DNA from: Liriodendron chinense
Taxonomy: Eukaryota; Streptophyta; Magnoliopsida; Magnoliales; Magnoliaceae
DNA length: 64,000 bases
Assembly: GCA_003013855.2 (NCBI GenBank)
Contig: ML058453.1
Coordinates: 8,115,861 to 8,179,860, forward strand
Direction: 5' to 3'
Part shown: one piece after another, positions 42,847 through 54,363 of the stretch
How the letters are laid out: every line of letters begins with the position of its first letter
How positions within the stretch are numbered: the stretch's first letter is position 1
Position numbers and translations under genes: made by a program
The notes under the pieces: generated by a model
Told to the model about the DNA's origin: nothing
The model's database searches: none
The model's input: only the letters and a program-made list of their open reading frames with translations

Positions 42847-44376
42847 TGTAGACACCCCACCTTCGGCTACACTGTTGGTAGAGATAGCTGGTTGAACGGA
42901 GGACCATACCCCCAAATCCCAAGTCCAAACTCAGCCAAACTCACCCTTGTAAGCCCCATTCCATAGCCCAGTTCAAGCCTGAACCCAGTCAACCCAGTCC
43001 TAAACACCACCCTGAAAAACCCCCCATAAAAAAGTCCAGTCAAAAAATTCCAAAAAAGTCAAACTCACTGAGTCAACTCGCTGAGTTAACCCGCTGAGTT
43101 AACCCGCTGAGTCAACCCGTCGAGTCAACCCGTCGAGTCAAAACACCGAGTCAACCCGTCAAGTCAAACCACCGAGTCGACCCGCTGAGTCAACTCACTG
43201 AGTCAACCAGCGAGTCCAACAGCAGCCCCGAGGGAACGGCCGTACTCGCTGGAAACCGAGGAGCGGCCGTACGGGCGGCCCATGGCAGGCCGCCCGGAAA
43301 AAATTACGAGAATGCTGCTATAAATACCCCCCTCCCCTTCTCATTTCAACAATCTATTCAAATCAATTCGAAGCTCTTTGAGTCCAGAGAGAGTCCATCC
43401 TTTCGAGTGCCCTTTGCCCATTTTCCCACCAAGGAGAGCCCGAGTGAGGAGAGTCTAACCCTGGTCCAGCCCAGCCTGACCACTGGTCCAAGCCTCTCAA
43501 GCCATCTAAGTCCTAATCCAGCCACTCGAAGCCAATCCTTGCGACACCTCCGTCCACCCAGCTACTCTTTTTCCAGCATCATCTCATTTGCATCTAGCAT
43601 AAGTGCAACATTTACTTTCCTTCCAACCCCCCTGCTTCATTACAAGCACCTTGATTACTCAAACACACATGCATATGTCTTTATATTAAGCACCTGTCAG
43701 TTCGAGCGTATGCTCTGGGCTTGCCCGTTGTTGGAACCTGCCCATCAGAAACTCTTACTGTTCAGACCTGCATTCATGCTTCACCATAAAACACCTTGAT
43801 CATTCAAGCACACTGCATACGTCTTACATTAAGCACCTGTCAGTTCGAGCGTACGCTCTGGGCTTGCCCGTTGTTGGAACCTGCCCATCAGAAACTCTTA
43901 CTGTTCAGACCCGCATTCATGCATCATGTCATTCATGAGAATATACGAGGATTAAATTAGACTTTCAAGTATTCGATCGATTCTGTGAAGTAGAGACCGT
44001 ACTTCGGTACGGGCAGTGTGTGGGGTGCTTAACCTCTTCCCACCCTGTAACCGTGATCCCTTACCTTGAATCTCTAGCCGCAGATCAACAGGAGTCATTT
44101 TAGAGGAAAGGATCTTCAGATCCCCTTCTCTAACGTTTCTACGGGGTCTAGCCGACTGTAGATTCGAAGTAACTGGCTAGTGGCGATTCTGGTCTTATAT
44201 AAACTCATTTAAACATATCCAGCTCAATACGACAACCAAACAAAGCCCTCGAGAACGAGGCAAGCCAGTGGCACAAACGGCGATTTCGCACTCACGCACC
44301 TCTTCTTCTTCTTCTTCCGAAAAGAAAGGGAGAACGACGTCTTGTGGGAGCGCGGAGAAATCGGCGAGGGTCCACA
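42847..44376 (+). repeat. 3' LTR (1530 bp)
   Basis: Same TGTAGACACC...GGTCCACA limits as the 5' LTR. The palindrome and TATA box lie at 43272-43326. It has a shorter GAGTCAAC array. Differences from the 5' LTR: two substitutions before the array, one in the internal duplication, one in the PBS-like segment and one near the end. Confidence 0.97.
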
Positions 44377-44713
44377 GATCCCAAAAACGAAGCTGACTCA
44401 AATCTTAAGTGGGCCCCACCACAGGAAACAGTCGTGATTAAATCCCCACCATTAAAAACTTCATGGATTCCACCGGAATGTTTATTTGACATCCAACTTG
44501 TTGATAAGGTAACAAACACACAGATGAAGAGACCACACAAATATCATCTTGATCAAAAGCTTTTATGGGTCCATCTGGGATTTGGAACTGCTTATTTTTT
44601 GGATCATGCCCTAAAATGAGCTGTCAATATACGGATGAACGGCGTGGATGTAGTCACATACGTCACAGTGGGACCAACAGTCAAAGGTCCCACCCACCTC
44701 GGTGGATCCTGGG
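44377..44713. mobile_element. Right part of the MITE split by the retrotransposon
   Basis: Starts with the second GATCC and continues the interior. It ends in ggtcccacccacctcggtgg, the complement of the left arm at 20031-20050. The distal terminus is missing; a TAGGGGCGTCAATG sequence follows at once. Confidence 0.85.
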
Positions 44714-46046
44714 TAGGGGCGTCAATGCACGGGTCCCGAAGATTACGACTGTTTCCGATCGCCGACATCTGTCATGCTGACACATTTTCTTACGTGCAGG
44801 GTCCTACACACGTGTGGGTAGGGGTGTCAATGCACGGGTTCCAAAGAACTTGTTGCCTAGATTCTTGAGTTGGTAAATTCCACCCGCACATGAATGGACG
44901 GTCCAGAATCTACCCACACACACACACCTTTTATTCAAATCAATAGTGTTATCTATGTTTGGAAGGGCAGGACTCACTTGATTCCAAATGTGAAGATGAA
45001 TACATTCCCTTCATCAAGTGGACCACATATCTATATCAAAATCAGATTGTTGGTAACTTTGATCTAGACCGTCCATTCTGTGTGTAAATCGGTTCAAGTA
45101 TTAGTTGTGATATATCCAGAGTCCCCTCAATTATTACTCCTCTCAAAAAGATAATACCCTACCCACACCTACACCCACATCTGTTTAGCTGCACCCATAC
45201 TCAGCCCATGTCAAGCCAGGGTTGGCTACCCATTGGGCCTACCCAGCCCATTGACACATATAGTAGTGAGAATTGCAACAGGCACTTGATGGACCAAGCT
45301 AGATTTTAACAGGTTCAGGTCTGATTTCCATGGACCCATTGAGAAACTGGGTCAGCTTCAGGTCCTTCATTTTGAACCTAATTAAATCGGATTGGACCGG
45401 GTCTAGGTGGCATCTAAATAATATAAATAAAATTATTATAATATTAAGTATATATTAATTATTCTAGCTGAGGTTTGATAAGTCAGAAGCATGTAAGAGA
45501 GCCCATTTACACCTAAGCATGGGTCAAAGTAGCATGCGGGTGTGATCTAATCCGTCCATTTAATAATCTCTCTTAACTAATAGGCCCAACCATGTAAATG
45601 CCAATAAGGCCAATTTGGAATGTGGAATTAAATGGTATAGAATCTAATTAGGTGGAATTAGTACAATGGATACATTTCTAGAAACCATCCAATCCCGCAT
45701 TTGGGATCAAATTCTTACTCTAAGAAAGGAAAACCTACAGTTGGTGGACCATGGAATTGTAATAAACAGACCAAACTTTATAACAATGCTGGTCACGTAT
45801 ATGCATGTGCAACTCACTTGTCACATGTAAAGAGTGCAACTGAATAAATTACATGGATAAAACACATGCAATAACGTGGGCTTATAGATCTAGTGAATTT
45901 CAAAATTCATTAAAAATCTCATTATATCTCTTGTTGGGACTGGATGATATGATACTTGATGGATAGAATCCTTCCCATGCATCATTTCCAAATGTCAATG
46001 AAATTTATATATGAGGAAATGCAATTCTATACCACCTAATCCCTTA
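44714..46046. other. Gene-free stretch with TAGGGG-type repeat ends
   Basis: taggggcgtcaatgcacggg (44713) and taggggtgtcaatgcacggg (44819) are direct repeats. The complement-like cccattgacacat occurs at 45248-45260. The 44819-45260 interval may thus be a MITE of the 14094 class. The rest is AT-rich with no gene. Confidence 0.5.
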
Positions 46047-46564
46047 GGATGCAGTTTGGCTAGTGACATTGTGGCTAGTAGTCAGTGTTTTTTAGGACCC
46101 ACCATGATGTATGTGTTTTATCCATGCTGTCCATCTAGTTTTACCGATCATTTTAGGGCTTTATCTAAAAAATAGTCAGATCTAAATCTCAGGTAGATCA
46201 CACCATGGGATTTCCCCAGTAGTGATTTAATGTCCACCATTAAAAACCTCCCAAACCCATTGTAATGTTTATTTGACATCCAACCTATTGATTGAGTCAT
46301 ACAGACATGGATAAAGGGAAAAAATAATTATCAGCTTGATCCAAAACATTTGTAGCCCCCAAGAAGATTTTAATGGTGGGTGTTCAATCAACACTGTGTG
46401 GTCCACTTGAGATTTGTATCAACCTAAGTTTTAGGATCATACCATTAAATGATATGGAAAAATGGATGGAGAGCATGGATGAAACACATACATCATGCCA
46501 TAGGCATGGCCCACAGAGCCCCGACCATTAGCCATTAGCTACTGGCAGGGTCACTAGCCAATCC
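46047..46564. mobile_element. Fold-back MITE of the 7782 family
   Basis: Outer ends GGAT..TTGGCTAGTGAC and GTCACTAGCCAATCC. Arms aggacccaccatgatgtatg and catacatcatgcc. Interior with tgtttatttgacatccaac and the usual two central arms. Complete but diverged. Confidence 0.75.
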
Positions 46565-46899
46565 TTTTCTATTTCCCAGGCCCTTCTTTGATGTGGACTC
46601 AACCCACCTAACTTGAAACCAAGGTCTAGAGACCTAATGGGTGCCCGCAGCTCCATAAACCCAATCCAGAAGCCAAAGATCCGAACCAAAATCCAAGACC
46701 CGACCCGAAACCGACTGGAGTGTGGGTACGTGGATAGGGACATGACAAGCTATGGTACATGGACGGACTCTGAATGAAAGTCACGTGTAGCTGACCCTTC
46801 TCACGGGCTTTGATGGTCAGCCTAAGCTCCTCCTAAATATATGAAATAAAAAGTACATTTCACCTTCTTTCCACCCTTTTATCTTACCCACTTCAACTA

Positions 46900-46939
<40 letters not shown>

Positions 46940-47759
46940 TGGCGCTTGTCTCTCTAGACAAGGTTGTAAGTGGTTCATTTTCTTTTCTCTTTCCATGTTT
47001 TGTGGCGCTTGTCTCTCATAAATGGAAATATGGAACACGTGTGTGAGATCCAAGCTGTTCCTCTGGTGGGGCCACATCTCTTTGATTGAAAAGCTGACAG
47101 ATTACACCAGGGAGGCTATATGTGCACGGAAGCAATTGACCAGCTATCTACATTCAACGTATGCATGTGGTCCTCTTGTAGATTGTTCGGTCTGATTTTC
47201 TAGACAATGCATCCATGCTGGATGTGAGAGGTGAGTATGGATAAATGACACTTTTGCAGGTTCTATCATTTGTATGTACCGTGGCATGCAAGCATAAGCA
47301 CAGTAAATTGTCTTAAATTTAAAATTTCATAAACAAAATCATCTCGAATGCGAATTATAATGATCTTCTTCTTTGTACGGAACATTCACCGAGATGAAAG
47401 AAAATTCATAAAAGATGTTGATAGATGAAGGAAAATTCATAAAATATGTTGATTCTTGACGTAAAAAAGAGCATGAAATAATAAGAGAAAGACCACCATA
47501 TTCATCAAATGATTAAAACCAGAAATTCATAAGGAGAGCTCTTGAGTCCACAAGAAAATAATAGAGAAAATTTGGATATTTTATTAAATAATATGTGTAT
47601 GATTTTTCGATTATACCACTAATAAAAAAATTCAAACCCTAATTAGAAATTATCTAAAATAGTAAAACTCTTCTAAAGCTCTATTTCCTAATTCGTTTAG
47701 AAATTATTCAAAATAGTAAAACTCGTCCAAAGCTTAATTTGTAAAAAATAGAAACGTCG
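46565..47759. other. Gene-free stretch with poly-T
   Basis: T(37) at 46902-46938 is flanked by a duplicated gtggcgcttgtctctc (46939 and 47001). Beyond that AT-rich sequence with no support for genes. Confidence 0.5.
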
Positions 47760-48587
47760 AAATAAACTTTACCGAGAGCAGAGGACGTTGGAGGAGAAGA
47801 AGAAGATGTTAATATGGATGATCTGTTTGATGAACTGGATGAAGACTCTGCAAAAGAATGATTCTGATTTTCATCCATCTAATTTTGAAGAGTGTATGAC
47901 TACTTTAGAACACAGGATGGATGCTTTGCATGTTACTTAAGAAGCCCTTGCTGAAAATCAAAAGTTAAATATGAAGTGCATAAAGAAGTATTTTCATCAT
48001 ATGAGCAAGAGCTTAAAGTGCATCAATCTAAGATGCAAGCACTATCTTCTTCTAAATATGAATGCTGCTTTTCTGAGTTTTATTTATAGTGAATATTCGT
48101 GAGTACTTTGCTATTAGACTATGTCAATTTGAATACTACTTATTCGTTTTAAATTCTGAAAATTATGCACTTATTTCTGATGATTTTATTTCAGTACTCT
48201 CTGATAGTCATTTTGGATATATTAACTACCACTGCTTATGTATCTTTGTGATAGTCATTTTAGATCAATCAATATCTCATTGCTTTGATTTCTATACTTG
48301 TTATAAACTCCTTTTCCTTTGCCAACTTGTGAAAAAATGAGCCGGAGAGAATACATATGAATGCTATGGATGTTATGCGCTATGAATGTTATGCAAATTA
48401 AAAAAATAAAATTAAAAATAACATATTCTCAGGGGGAGCATACAAGGCGGCAAGTTCTATATCAAAAGATTGAAGATTTCCTTATGATTATGAATGTTGA
48501 GAGTCACTTGATTTGTAGTGAGATTGAAATGTTATAAACGATGCAATGAGTTATGAGTTATGTTTTGTTACAAAATTAACAAAGGGG
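47760..48587 (+). pseudogene. Decayed retroelement 3' coding remnant
   Basis: Interrupted frames encode an acidic segment (DLFDELDEDS-like) and coiled-coil-like stretches. A gggggagcat tract (48433) and a second purine tract aaaggggaaga (48581-48591) precede an LTR-like start tgtaagtgct. The layout resembles the end of a Copia element of the SIRE type. No catalytic domain is visible, so the assignment is weak. Confidence 0.35.
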
Positions 48588-48591
48588 AAGA

Positions 48592-49735
48592 TTGTAAGTG
48601 CTAATGAATTAAGCACACTTATAGTTTGTCAAATTTACAGACAAAATAGGTAATGTCTTAGTTTAATTGGAGCCCGCATTTCAAGTCCAAGATTAAGGCG
48701 TAACATCTCAAGATAAGAAGATTTGGCTAAGAATAGCTTCAAGTGAAAAATCAGTGTATGCCAACTTTCAGGTAAAAGAAAGACCTTAAAAATGACCTAG
48801 GTTGAGGTGTGTTTTCTAACTTAAAATTGGTATTTTCAAAATGCTCTTTTACTTCAACTAATAGTGCAGTTCGAACAGCCTAACTCTACATTCGACTAGT
48901 CAAACTGTGTCCGGTCAGCCTTATGAACTTCGGCTAAGTTTTCAGCAATGACGCATTTTATTTTGTTAGGTGTTCGACCAACCCAACCCCTATGTTCGGT
49001 CAACCCTACGGGCATTCAGTCATGTTTTCAGTAATATCTTCTGTTTGATGTTCTCGGACTTGAGCTAGCCGAAGCTTCTCAGGTCAGCCGAACCCTATGT
49101 TGAATCAACCTAAGTTTGAATCAAATTCTTATAACGTGAAATCTAATACCCATTAGGATAAGATTGTTGAACTTCGGCCTGTTAAAATGATTCTTAAACC
49201 AACCAAAGACCTAACCTTATGGCTATAAATAGGACTCATGAAATCACCGCATCCATGCATATAAATTCAAACATTGGAAAATCTCAATATAATCACTGAA
49301 TAAACATGCGCACTTGTAATAACGATATGATGAGCCTACCAGAGTCTAACATCCGTACATATAAATTCAAATATTGAAAATTTCAACAAAATTGTATAGA
49401 TACGTACATGTGTGATAACAGTGTGATGGCACGTATAGACACATACATGTGTGATAAGATTGTTGAACTTCTGCCCGTTAAAATGATTCTTAAACCAACC
49501 AAAGACCTAACCCTATGGTTATAAATGGGGCTCATGAATTCACCGCATCCACACATATAAATTCAAACATGGGAAAATCTCAATATAATCTCTGAATAAA
49601 GATGCGCACTTGTAACAACGATATGATGAGCCTACCAGTGTCTAACATCCGTACATATAAATTAAAATATTAAAATTTCAACAAAATTGTATAGATACGT
49701 ACATGTGTGATGACAATGTGATGGCCACACAAAGT
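48592..49735 (+). repeat. Probable decayed LTR (Copia-like) with TATA box
   Basis: Starts TGTAAGTGCTAATG after a purine tract. It carries ttcggtcaacccta / gttcgaccaaccc phrases typical of SIRE-like LTRs. It has TATAAATAG (49222) and, after an internal duplication, TATAAATGG (near 49517). No partner LTR was found in the window. Confidence 0.45.
49160..49735 (+). repeat. 296-bp tandem duplication containing the TATA box
   Basis: aagattgttgaactt at 49160 recurs at 49456, and about 280 bp following match with few differences. Each copy has one TATA box and two acatataaatt phrases. Confidence 0.88.
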
Positions 49736-50055
49736 CCAACAATTTGTGACATCGAAGTAGGCCAGCCAATTCATAGGGTCCACAGTGGATTTTGTATATG
49801 CTGAAAACCACACTTGTTGGATCATCCTAACCGTCCAATTATTGGCAATCGAATGGACCGTGAAAGAGATAAGGTTGATGGCCCAAATTCAGTGACTGAT
49901 ATCAGATGGTTGAGATATCAATTTGGTCCGAGCATGTGAAAAGGTTCGGCCGAATCGTGTAGTTTTTTTTTTCTTTTTCTTTTTTTTGGAGGGCGGGGGA
50001 GAGATGCGCTACCATTGATGAATCGATCTTTGCAAGCACCCACCTTCTTAACTCG

Positions 50056-50088
<33 letters not shown>

Positions 50089-50495
50089 CTTGAAGTACCC
50101 CCATGATTTTTTTTCAGATTGTAAACAAACCCCAATGCTCTTTGGTTTTTGGAAGAACGCACGCACACACGCACACGCGCGCGCGCACAGAGAGAGAGAG
50201 AGAGAGAGAGAGAAGAGAGGAGAGTTCTTGAAATACCCCCACAAAATTCAAATTCCGAGATTGCAACAAACTCCAATGACCTTCCATGAAGGAGAAAAAT
50301 GAACAAAAGACATCCCAAAATGAAGTATGAAGAACCCCACCCCCATAAATATATAATAACATCCCATAACTCTTTCCAATATCATATACTATACACATAA
50401 TAAACATCCAAATCCACCTCCTCGAGAAAAAAAGGAAGAAGAAGAAGAAGAAAAAGAAAAAAAGAAGAAAGAATTCTCTTCCAATTCCCATCTTC
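49736..50495. other. 3' flank of BKI1 gene with duplicated microsatellite block
   Basis: (GA)14 at 50059-50086 and an (AC/GC)n(GA)n compound at 50160-50214 are each followed by ttcttgaa(g/a)taccccca and a (c)aaacaaac(c/t)ccaatg phrase. A block of roughly 130-140 bp has thus been tandemly duplicated. The 50400-50475 part is purine-rich. It probably includes the 3' UTR of the gene at 50496. Confidence 0.7.
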
Positions 50496-51431
50496 TTAGC
50501 ATTTGCACTTCTCCTCCTTCACAGCAATGGAATTCTTACAATGCGCGATAGCAGCCTGTATTGCACTCTGCAACTCTTCCATCGTACCATCATTGGAAGA
50601 AGCAATCGCTGCTGTTGCCAAAAGCAACCCACTATTCGTCGGCGACGTCCTCATGGATGCAGGCGCTGAGAACTCCCCGCCTCTCCTTCCTCCCCACTCC
50701 TTCCACCTCGAATTCAAATTCCCGGAGAATGAATATGGTTGCCGCCGCATCTCCTGCTTCTCCTTCTCTCCACCTCTAAAGAACAACATGGGCCGCACTG
50801 CCCTCACGTACCTCTTCAAAGCCCGGCCCACGTCAAACCTCACCTTCTTCCTTTCATCGTTCCTATCGCTGACTTCGGACGCTTTCCGCCATTTCGCTAG
50901 ACCGAACAAAGAGAAAGACTTGGTGTTCTTGCTTCTTGGTTTTGCACCACTAGCATTATGATCACCGCCGCCGCTTTCATGAGCAGCTGTGGTACAATTG
51001 TGGCCGTTGGTTCTGGTGGGCCTTTTGTGGGTGTCGTCGATGAGGTCCCGGATCGGAAGTTTGAGGTTATCCAAGGAAGTGGAGTTCCTGGGGGAGATGG
51101 ATGGGTGGGATAGGAGGTGGAGAGGTAGGAGGTGGCCATCGAAGAAGATATCATCGGCTGGTGAGAGGTCGATAGCGATAGACGGTGGATGGGCCTTGTT
51201 GTTGGACTTGGTTAATGAAGATGGAGTTGGAGGGGTGGTTTGTGTTGTGGGGTGGAGAGAGATTGTGAAGGAGAATTCATGAGAAGGAGAGGAGGAAGAT
51301 GAAGGTGGGAGGGAGCTGTTAGTGGTTGGATTTTGATGGCCTGATGCTGGTGGGCCTTGGTTTTGTTCTTCTTCCTGTGCTTGTTTGGTGTGGATGGTGT
51401 GGTTGGTTTGGCAGAGTAAGGGAAAGTCCAT
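50496..51431 (-). CDS. BKI1: BKI1-like inhibitor of the brassinosteroid receptor kinase BRI1
   Basis: An intact single-exon gene of 311 residues, close to the 337 of Arabidopsis BKI1, which is also intronless. In Arabidopsis this plasma-membrane-associated protein binds the BRI1 kinase domain and blocks co-receptor pairing until brassinosteroid causes its release. Visible features: an N-terminal HEFSFTISL block and a PADDIFFDGHLLPLHLL block (91-106). A basic membrane-targeting region KSFSLFGLAKWRK (171-183) through ALKRYVRAVRP (204-214) follows. Tyr208 in this segment probably corresponds to the BRI1-phosphorylated Tyr211. A C-terminal receptor-binding helix TMEELQSAIQAAIAHCKNS lies at 283-301. 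The (GA) tract at 51580 is a CT-rich leader on this strand. It is the only complete host protein gene in the window. Confidence 0.93.
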   Translation of the reverse strand: MDFPLLCQTNHTIHTKQAQEEEQNQGPPASGHQNPTTNSSLPPSSSSSPSHEFSFTISLHPTTQTTPPTPSSLTKSNNKAHPPSIAIDLSPADDIFFDGHLLPLHLLSHPSISPRNSTSLDNLKLPIRDLIDDTHKRPTRTNGHNCTTAAHESGGGDHNASGAKPRSKNTKSFSLFGLAKWRKASEVSDRNDERKKVRFDVGRALKRYVRAVRPMLFFRGGEKEKQEMRRQPYSFSGNLNSRWKEWGGRRGGEFSAPASMRTSPTNSGLLLATAAIASSNDGTMEELQSAIQAAIAHCKNSIAVKEEKCKC

Positions 51432-51571
51432 GGCTGAAAGAGGAAGTGAGGTCTGTTTGGGGAAGATTGTGGAGAATGGTTTTGAATAATTGGTGTCTTG
51501 GAGTTTTTAGCTTTTCTTTTGGTTTTTCTGTTTTGTGGGTCTCAGAAAGGCTTTTGGAAAAGATAAGGAGA

Positions 51572-51579
<8 letters not shown>

Positions 51580-51616
<37 letters not shown>
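51580..51616 (-). promoter_or_regulatory. CT-repeat leader upstream of BKI1
   Basis: A (GA)n run on the plus strand, so (CT)n on the coding strand, 150 bp upstream of the ATG. CT tracts are common in plant 5' UTRs and core promoters. No convincing TATA box beyond it. Confidence 0.5.
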
Positions 51617-51618
<2 letters not shown>

Positions 51619-52832
51619 AGTCTAGTATAAGTTCCCAACACATTTCATGGGCTACCATGCAAATATGCCACCAATACGAGTGATTTCTAACCATCTGATC
51701 AATCACCTCTAACTAGAACGGTCAAGATCATTTGTGAAAAATAGATCTAACCAATTATTTCATCCATCTATTTGATAGCACCAATAATGGATTGCTTATG
51801 GTTCCTAAGAATCTCTTCCTTTATACAATCCTAACCATACCATCCATGGATTGTAAAAAGAACGGCTATAAGAAAAAATTCCTAATCTAAGATGGATTTG
51901 ATCATCTATCTGTTCTCTTTTTGCATGGTAGCCCTTGAAATATATTCTAGACTTAATGGACGGTTTAGATCGAGTTCTTGAATTATCAAAATGACATGAT
52001 CAGCAGCGTGAATTTCACCCTGATGGGTTTAGAGACCAAGACCTCGAAACTCCGCAGAGTCTACCAACGAGTCAAGGCCCCGAACCCACGGAGATCAAAC
52101 TTTGATACATTGTCCTAGTGTGGTAGATGATACGCAGTAACTTGAAAATTACTTGAAAATTGCATGCATGCTATGGCGTACAAGTTATTCAAATTAAACC
52201 GTCCAAATTATGGAATGTACATCTAGACGTATCATCAATGGAAAAAAAATCGCTTATTTTATTGTCTGATTATTAGATCGGTGGACATTTATTGGACGGT
52301 TAAAATAGAAAAATACAAACAAGTGTTCATGTATCATAGGCTAGGATTGATTAACCAATCTGATATAGATTTGGGGACTGACTCAGAGACAGTGAATTGT
52401 ACAATTGTGAACGTATGGCACACTTGGATGGGATCTAAACCGTCAATTTTGTATCTTCGGAGGTGGACGGGCCAGATTTTATTGTCCATTTGTACGAAAC
52501 CAGCTTATTTTATTTCTGAAGGAACCATCCATATTTTTTTAGTGGGTTTTACAAAAGCCCACCTACTTTTTAGATTTATAACAAAAAAACCCTCCGTACA
52601 CTGAAATGATGGCAAAACCCTCAGCACTCAGAAAGATGAAGGACAAGAATCCTCTAAAAGCAAAATAATTATATTAACGTTTGTTATTGTTGTGGGGCCC
52701 ACTAAAAGGCATTCACAGGCGAACGTATTGCAACAATGCGGTAATTTTTTTTTCTGCCAGATGATATTCTCATGGTGGGCCCACTTATTCCACGGCTTGG
52801 ATCTTGTTTGAAAGAGAGAGAGAATACTACTT
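51617..52832. other. BKI1 upstream region with repeat fragments
   Basis: From 52100 to 52400 a diverged copy of the dispersed repeat described at 52833 (attggacggttaaaat, aaccaatctgat). Short T- and A-rich parts. No gene. Confidence 0.45.
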
Positions 52833-53211
52833 TGATACTCTGGCAGAATGTGATGGATTATAAGCATGCACTTAGAAATTGCACATATGGTATAGAAGCA
52901 ATTCAATCTAAACCGTCCAAATTATGGGTATCAGATTAGGTGTGTCACTAACTAAAAATTACTCTTTATCTGATAATCTAACTATTAGATTACTGGAAAT
53001 TTATTGGACGGTTAAAAATCAAAATTATCCAATGGTCTTATTTTGTAAAACAAGATCAGAGGCTAAGATTGTTCAACCAATCTGATTTTTGGACTGAAAC
53101 TTGGCAACAGTTGGTCCCACAATTTAGTAAGTTTAGTTTGAATTAATATGTACCATGTGAACCTTTTCTACGTGCCTGTATATGAAGAGCCATATGCAGC
53201 CAGAGTATCAT
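52833..53211. repeat. Dispersed repeat with TGATACTCTGGC ends
   Basis: Begins tgatactctggcagaatgtg and ends catatgcagccagagtatca, so the termini are inverted repeats of about 20 bp with gaps. Relatives are at 6850, 8590 and 52100. Probably a non-autonomous DNA element; no clear target duplication. Confidence 0.65.
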
Positions 53212-53833
53212 TAAATAACTCTCCACAAAAATATGTTTAACCATCCGAGCCGTTCATCAGGTGACCTCACAATTTCTTTTGTAATTTATAAAAGATGGGT
53301 ATTAACGTATCTCTCTCTTTCATGCAGTGGACGACCATACACCCAACTAAGGTACACCGAATTTATGGTGTATGCACTATACACGTAGTGGGCCCATGTG
53401 AAATTTCACGTTTTTGGAACAAAACAGAGGATGGGAAGGAAGAATCGGAACTGGCTAATAAAAAATAGACACGTCAGCATTAGATAAGCTTCTGTACATT
53501 TCGGTACGTGCAAGGAGAGATTGAAGATGTTATCTACGTCACACGTTCTACTGCTAGGGGGAACGGAGAGAATGCACTGACCGTAACCACTCATCAGATC
53601 AGATGGCCCACCTGACAAGTGGAACGGACTGATTTGTGGACTGTAGAAAATTGGTGGCTATCTCTACTTTCACGTATGGAGTCTCCCATTGCTTTGTGAA
53701 TGATGTTTGATCATACATGGAAATCTGCGAAATCTGACACCCTCTCGTGGCCTGCAGTGTCCTCTGCTGCGAATTACTTCTAAAATCTCTACTCGCGCGA
53801 CGCGACGCGTTGCTTGCAGCACCCACCCGCATG
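53212..53833. other. Gene-free stretch
   Basis: No coding sequence, RNA gene or bounded element recognised. Confidence 0.4.
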
Positions 53834-54363
53834 GGGCGCGGATTTCCTGCGAAAGCTTTGCGCAGGAAGTTCCTGCACTGGAACCAAGGTGGGGCCCACA
53901 GTGATGTTTTTTGATGAATCCACCCCGTTTATCCGTTTTGGGAAATCATTCCAGGACGTTAGAACAAAAATGAGCCGGATCCAAGACTAAGTGGGCCGAA
54001 AACGTGAGGATTAAACGTCCACAGTTGAAATATTTGTGGAGACACAGGAGTTTCGAATCAGGATAGCATTCGTGTTTCCAGTTCATCCCAGTAGTAGTGA
54101 CGTTATGAACGGTATGGATGTCATATAAACATCACTGTGGACCCCAGTGAGGTTTCAACGGTAGTAATTTACCTACCCACCTTTTCCTTTAGTGAGGCCC
54201 ACTTGAGTCTTGGATCCGGTTCATTTTTGTTCTAACATCCTAAAATGAGCTCCCAAAACGGATGAACGGGGTGGATTGATGAAAAAACATCACTGTAGGC
54301 CCCACCTTGGTTCCCAGTGCAGGAACTTCCTGCCAAAGCTTTCGCAGGAAATCCGCGCCCCCC
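53834..54363. mobile_element. Fold-back MITE with very long inverted arms
   Basis: GGGCGCGGATTTCCTGCG with more than 80 bp of arm (through gtggggcccacagtgatgtt) is inverted at the right end. CCCGCATG occurs at 53826-53833 and 54364-54371 and is a likely 8-bp target duplication next to a C-run. The arms are less diverged than in the other copies. Confidence 0.82.

Larger units (their letters stand above)
20135..44376 (+). mobile_element. Giant Tat-lineage Ty3/gypsy LTR retrotransposon, full length
   Basis: A 24,242-bp element bounded by LTRs starting TGTAGACACC and ending GGTCCACA. It has an exact 5-bp duplication GATCC at 20130-20134 and 44377-44381. Internal order: PBS, gag, protease, RT, two RNase H domains, integrase, then about 12 kb of non-gag-pol sequence with two antisense spliced genes and tandem arrays. 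The dual RNase H, the DNGSS protease motif, the very large size and the antisense extra genes place it in Tat, which includes Ogre. Elements of that lineage often carry extra ORFs, some antisense. I count five substitutions (all transitions) and two array-length indels between the LTRs, so insertion was recent. Breaks visible: one TGA between gag and protease, and a -1 step between protease and polymerase. Confidence 0.97.

Noticed and set aside
48089..48340. An 83-codon hydrophobic open frame (Phe/Cys/Tyr-rich) that could be a membrane protein.
   Set aside because: AT-rich composition explains the residues. No motif, and it sits in the decayed retroelement remnant.
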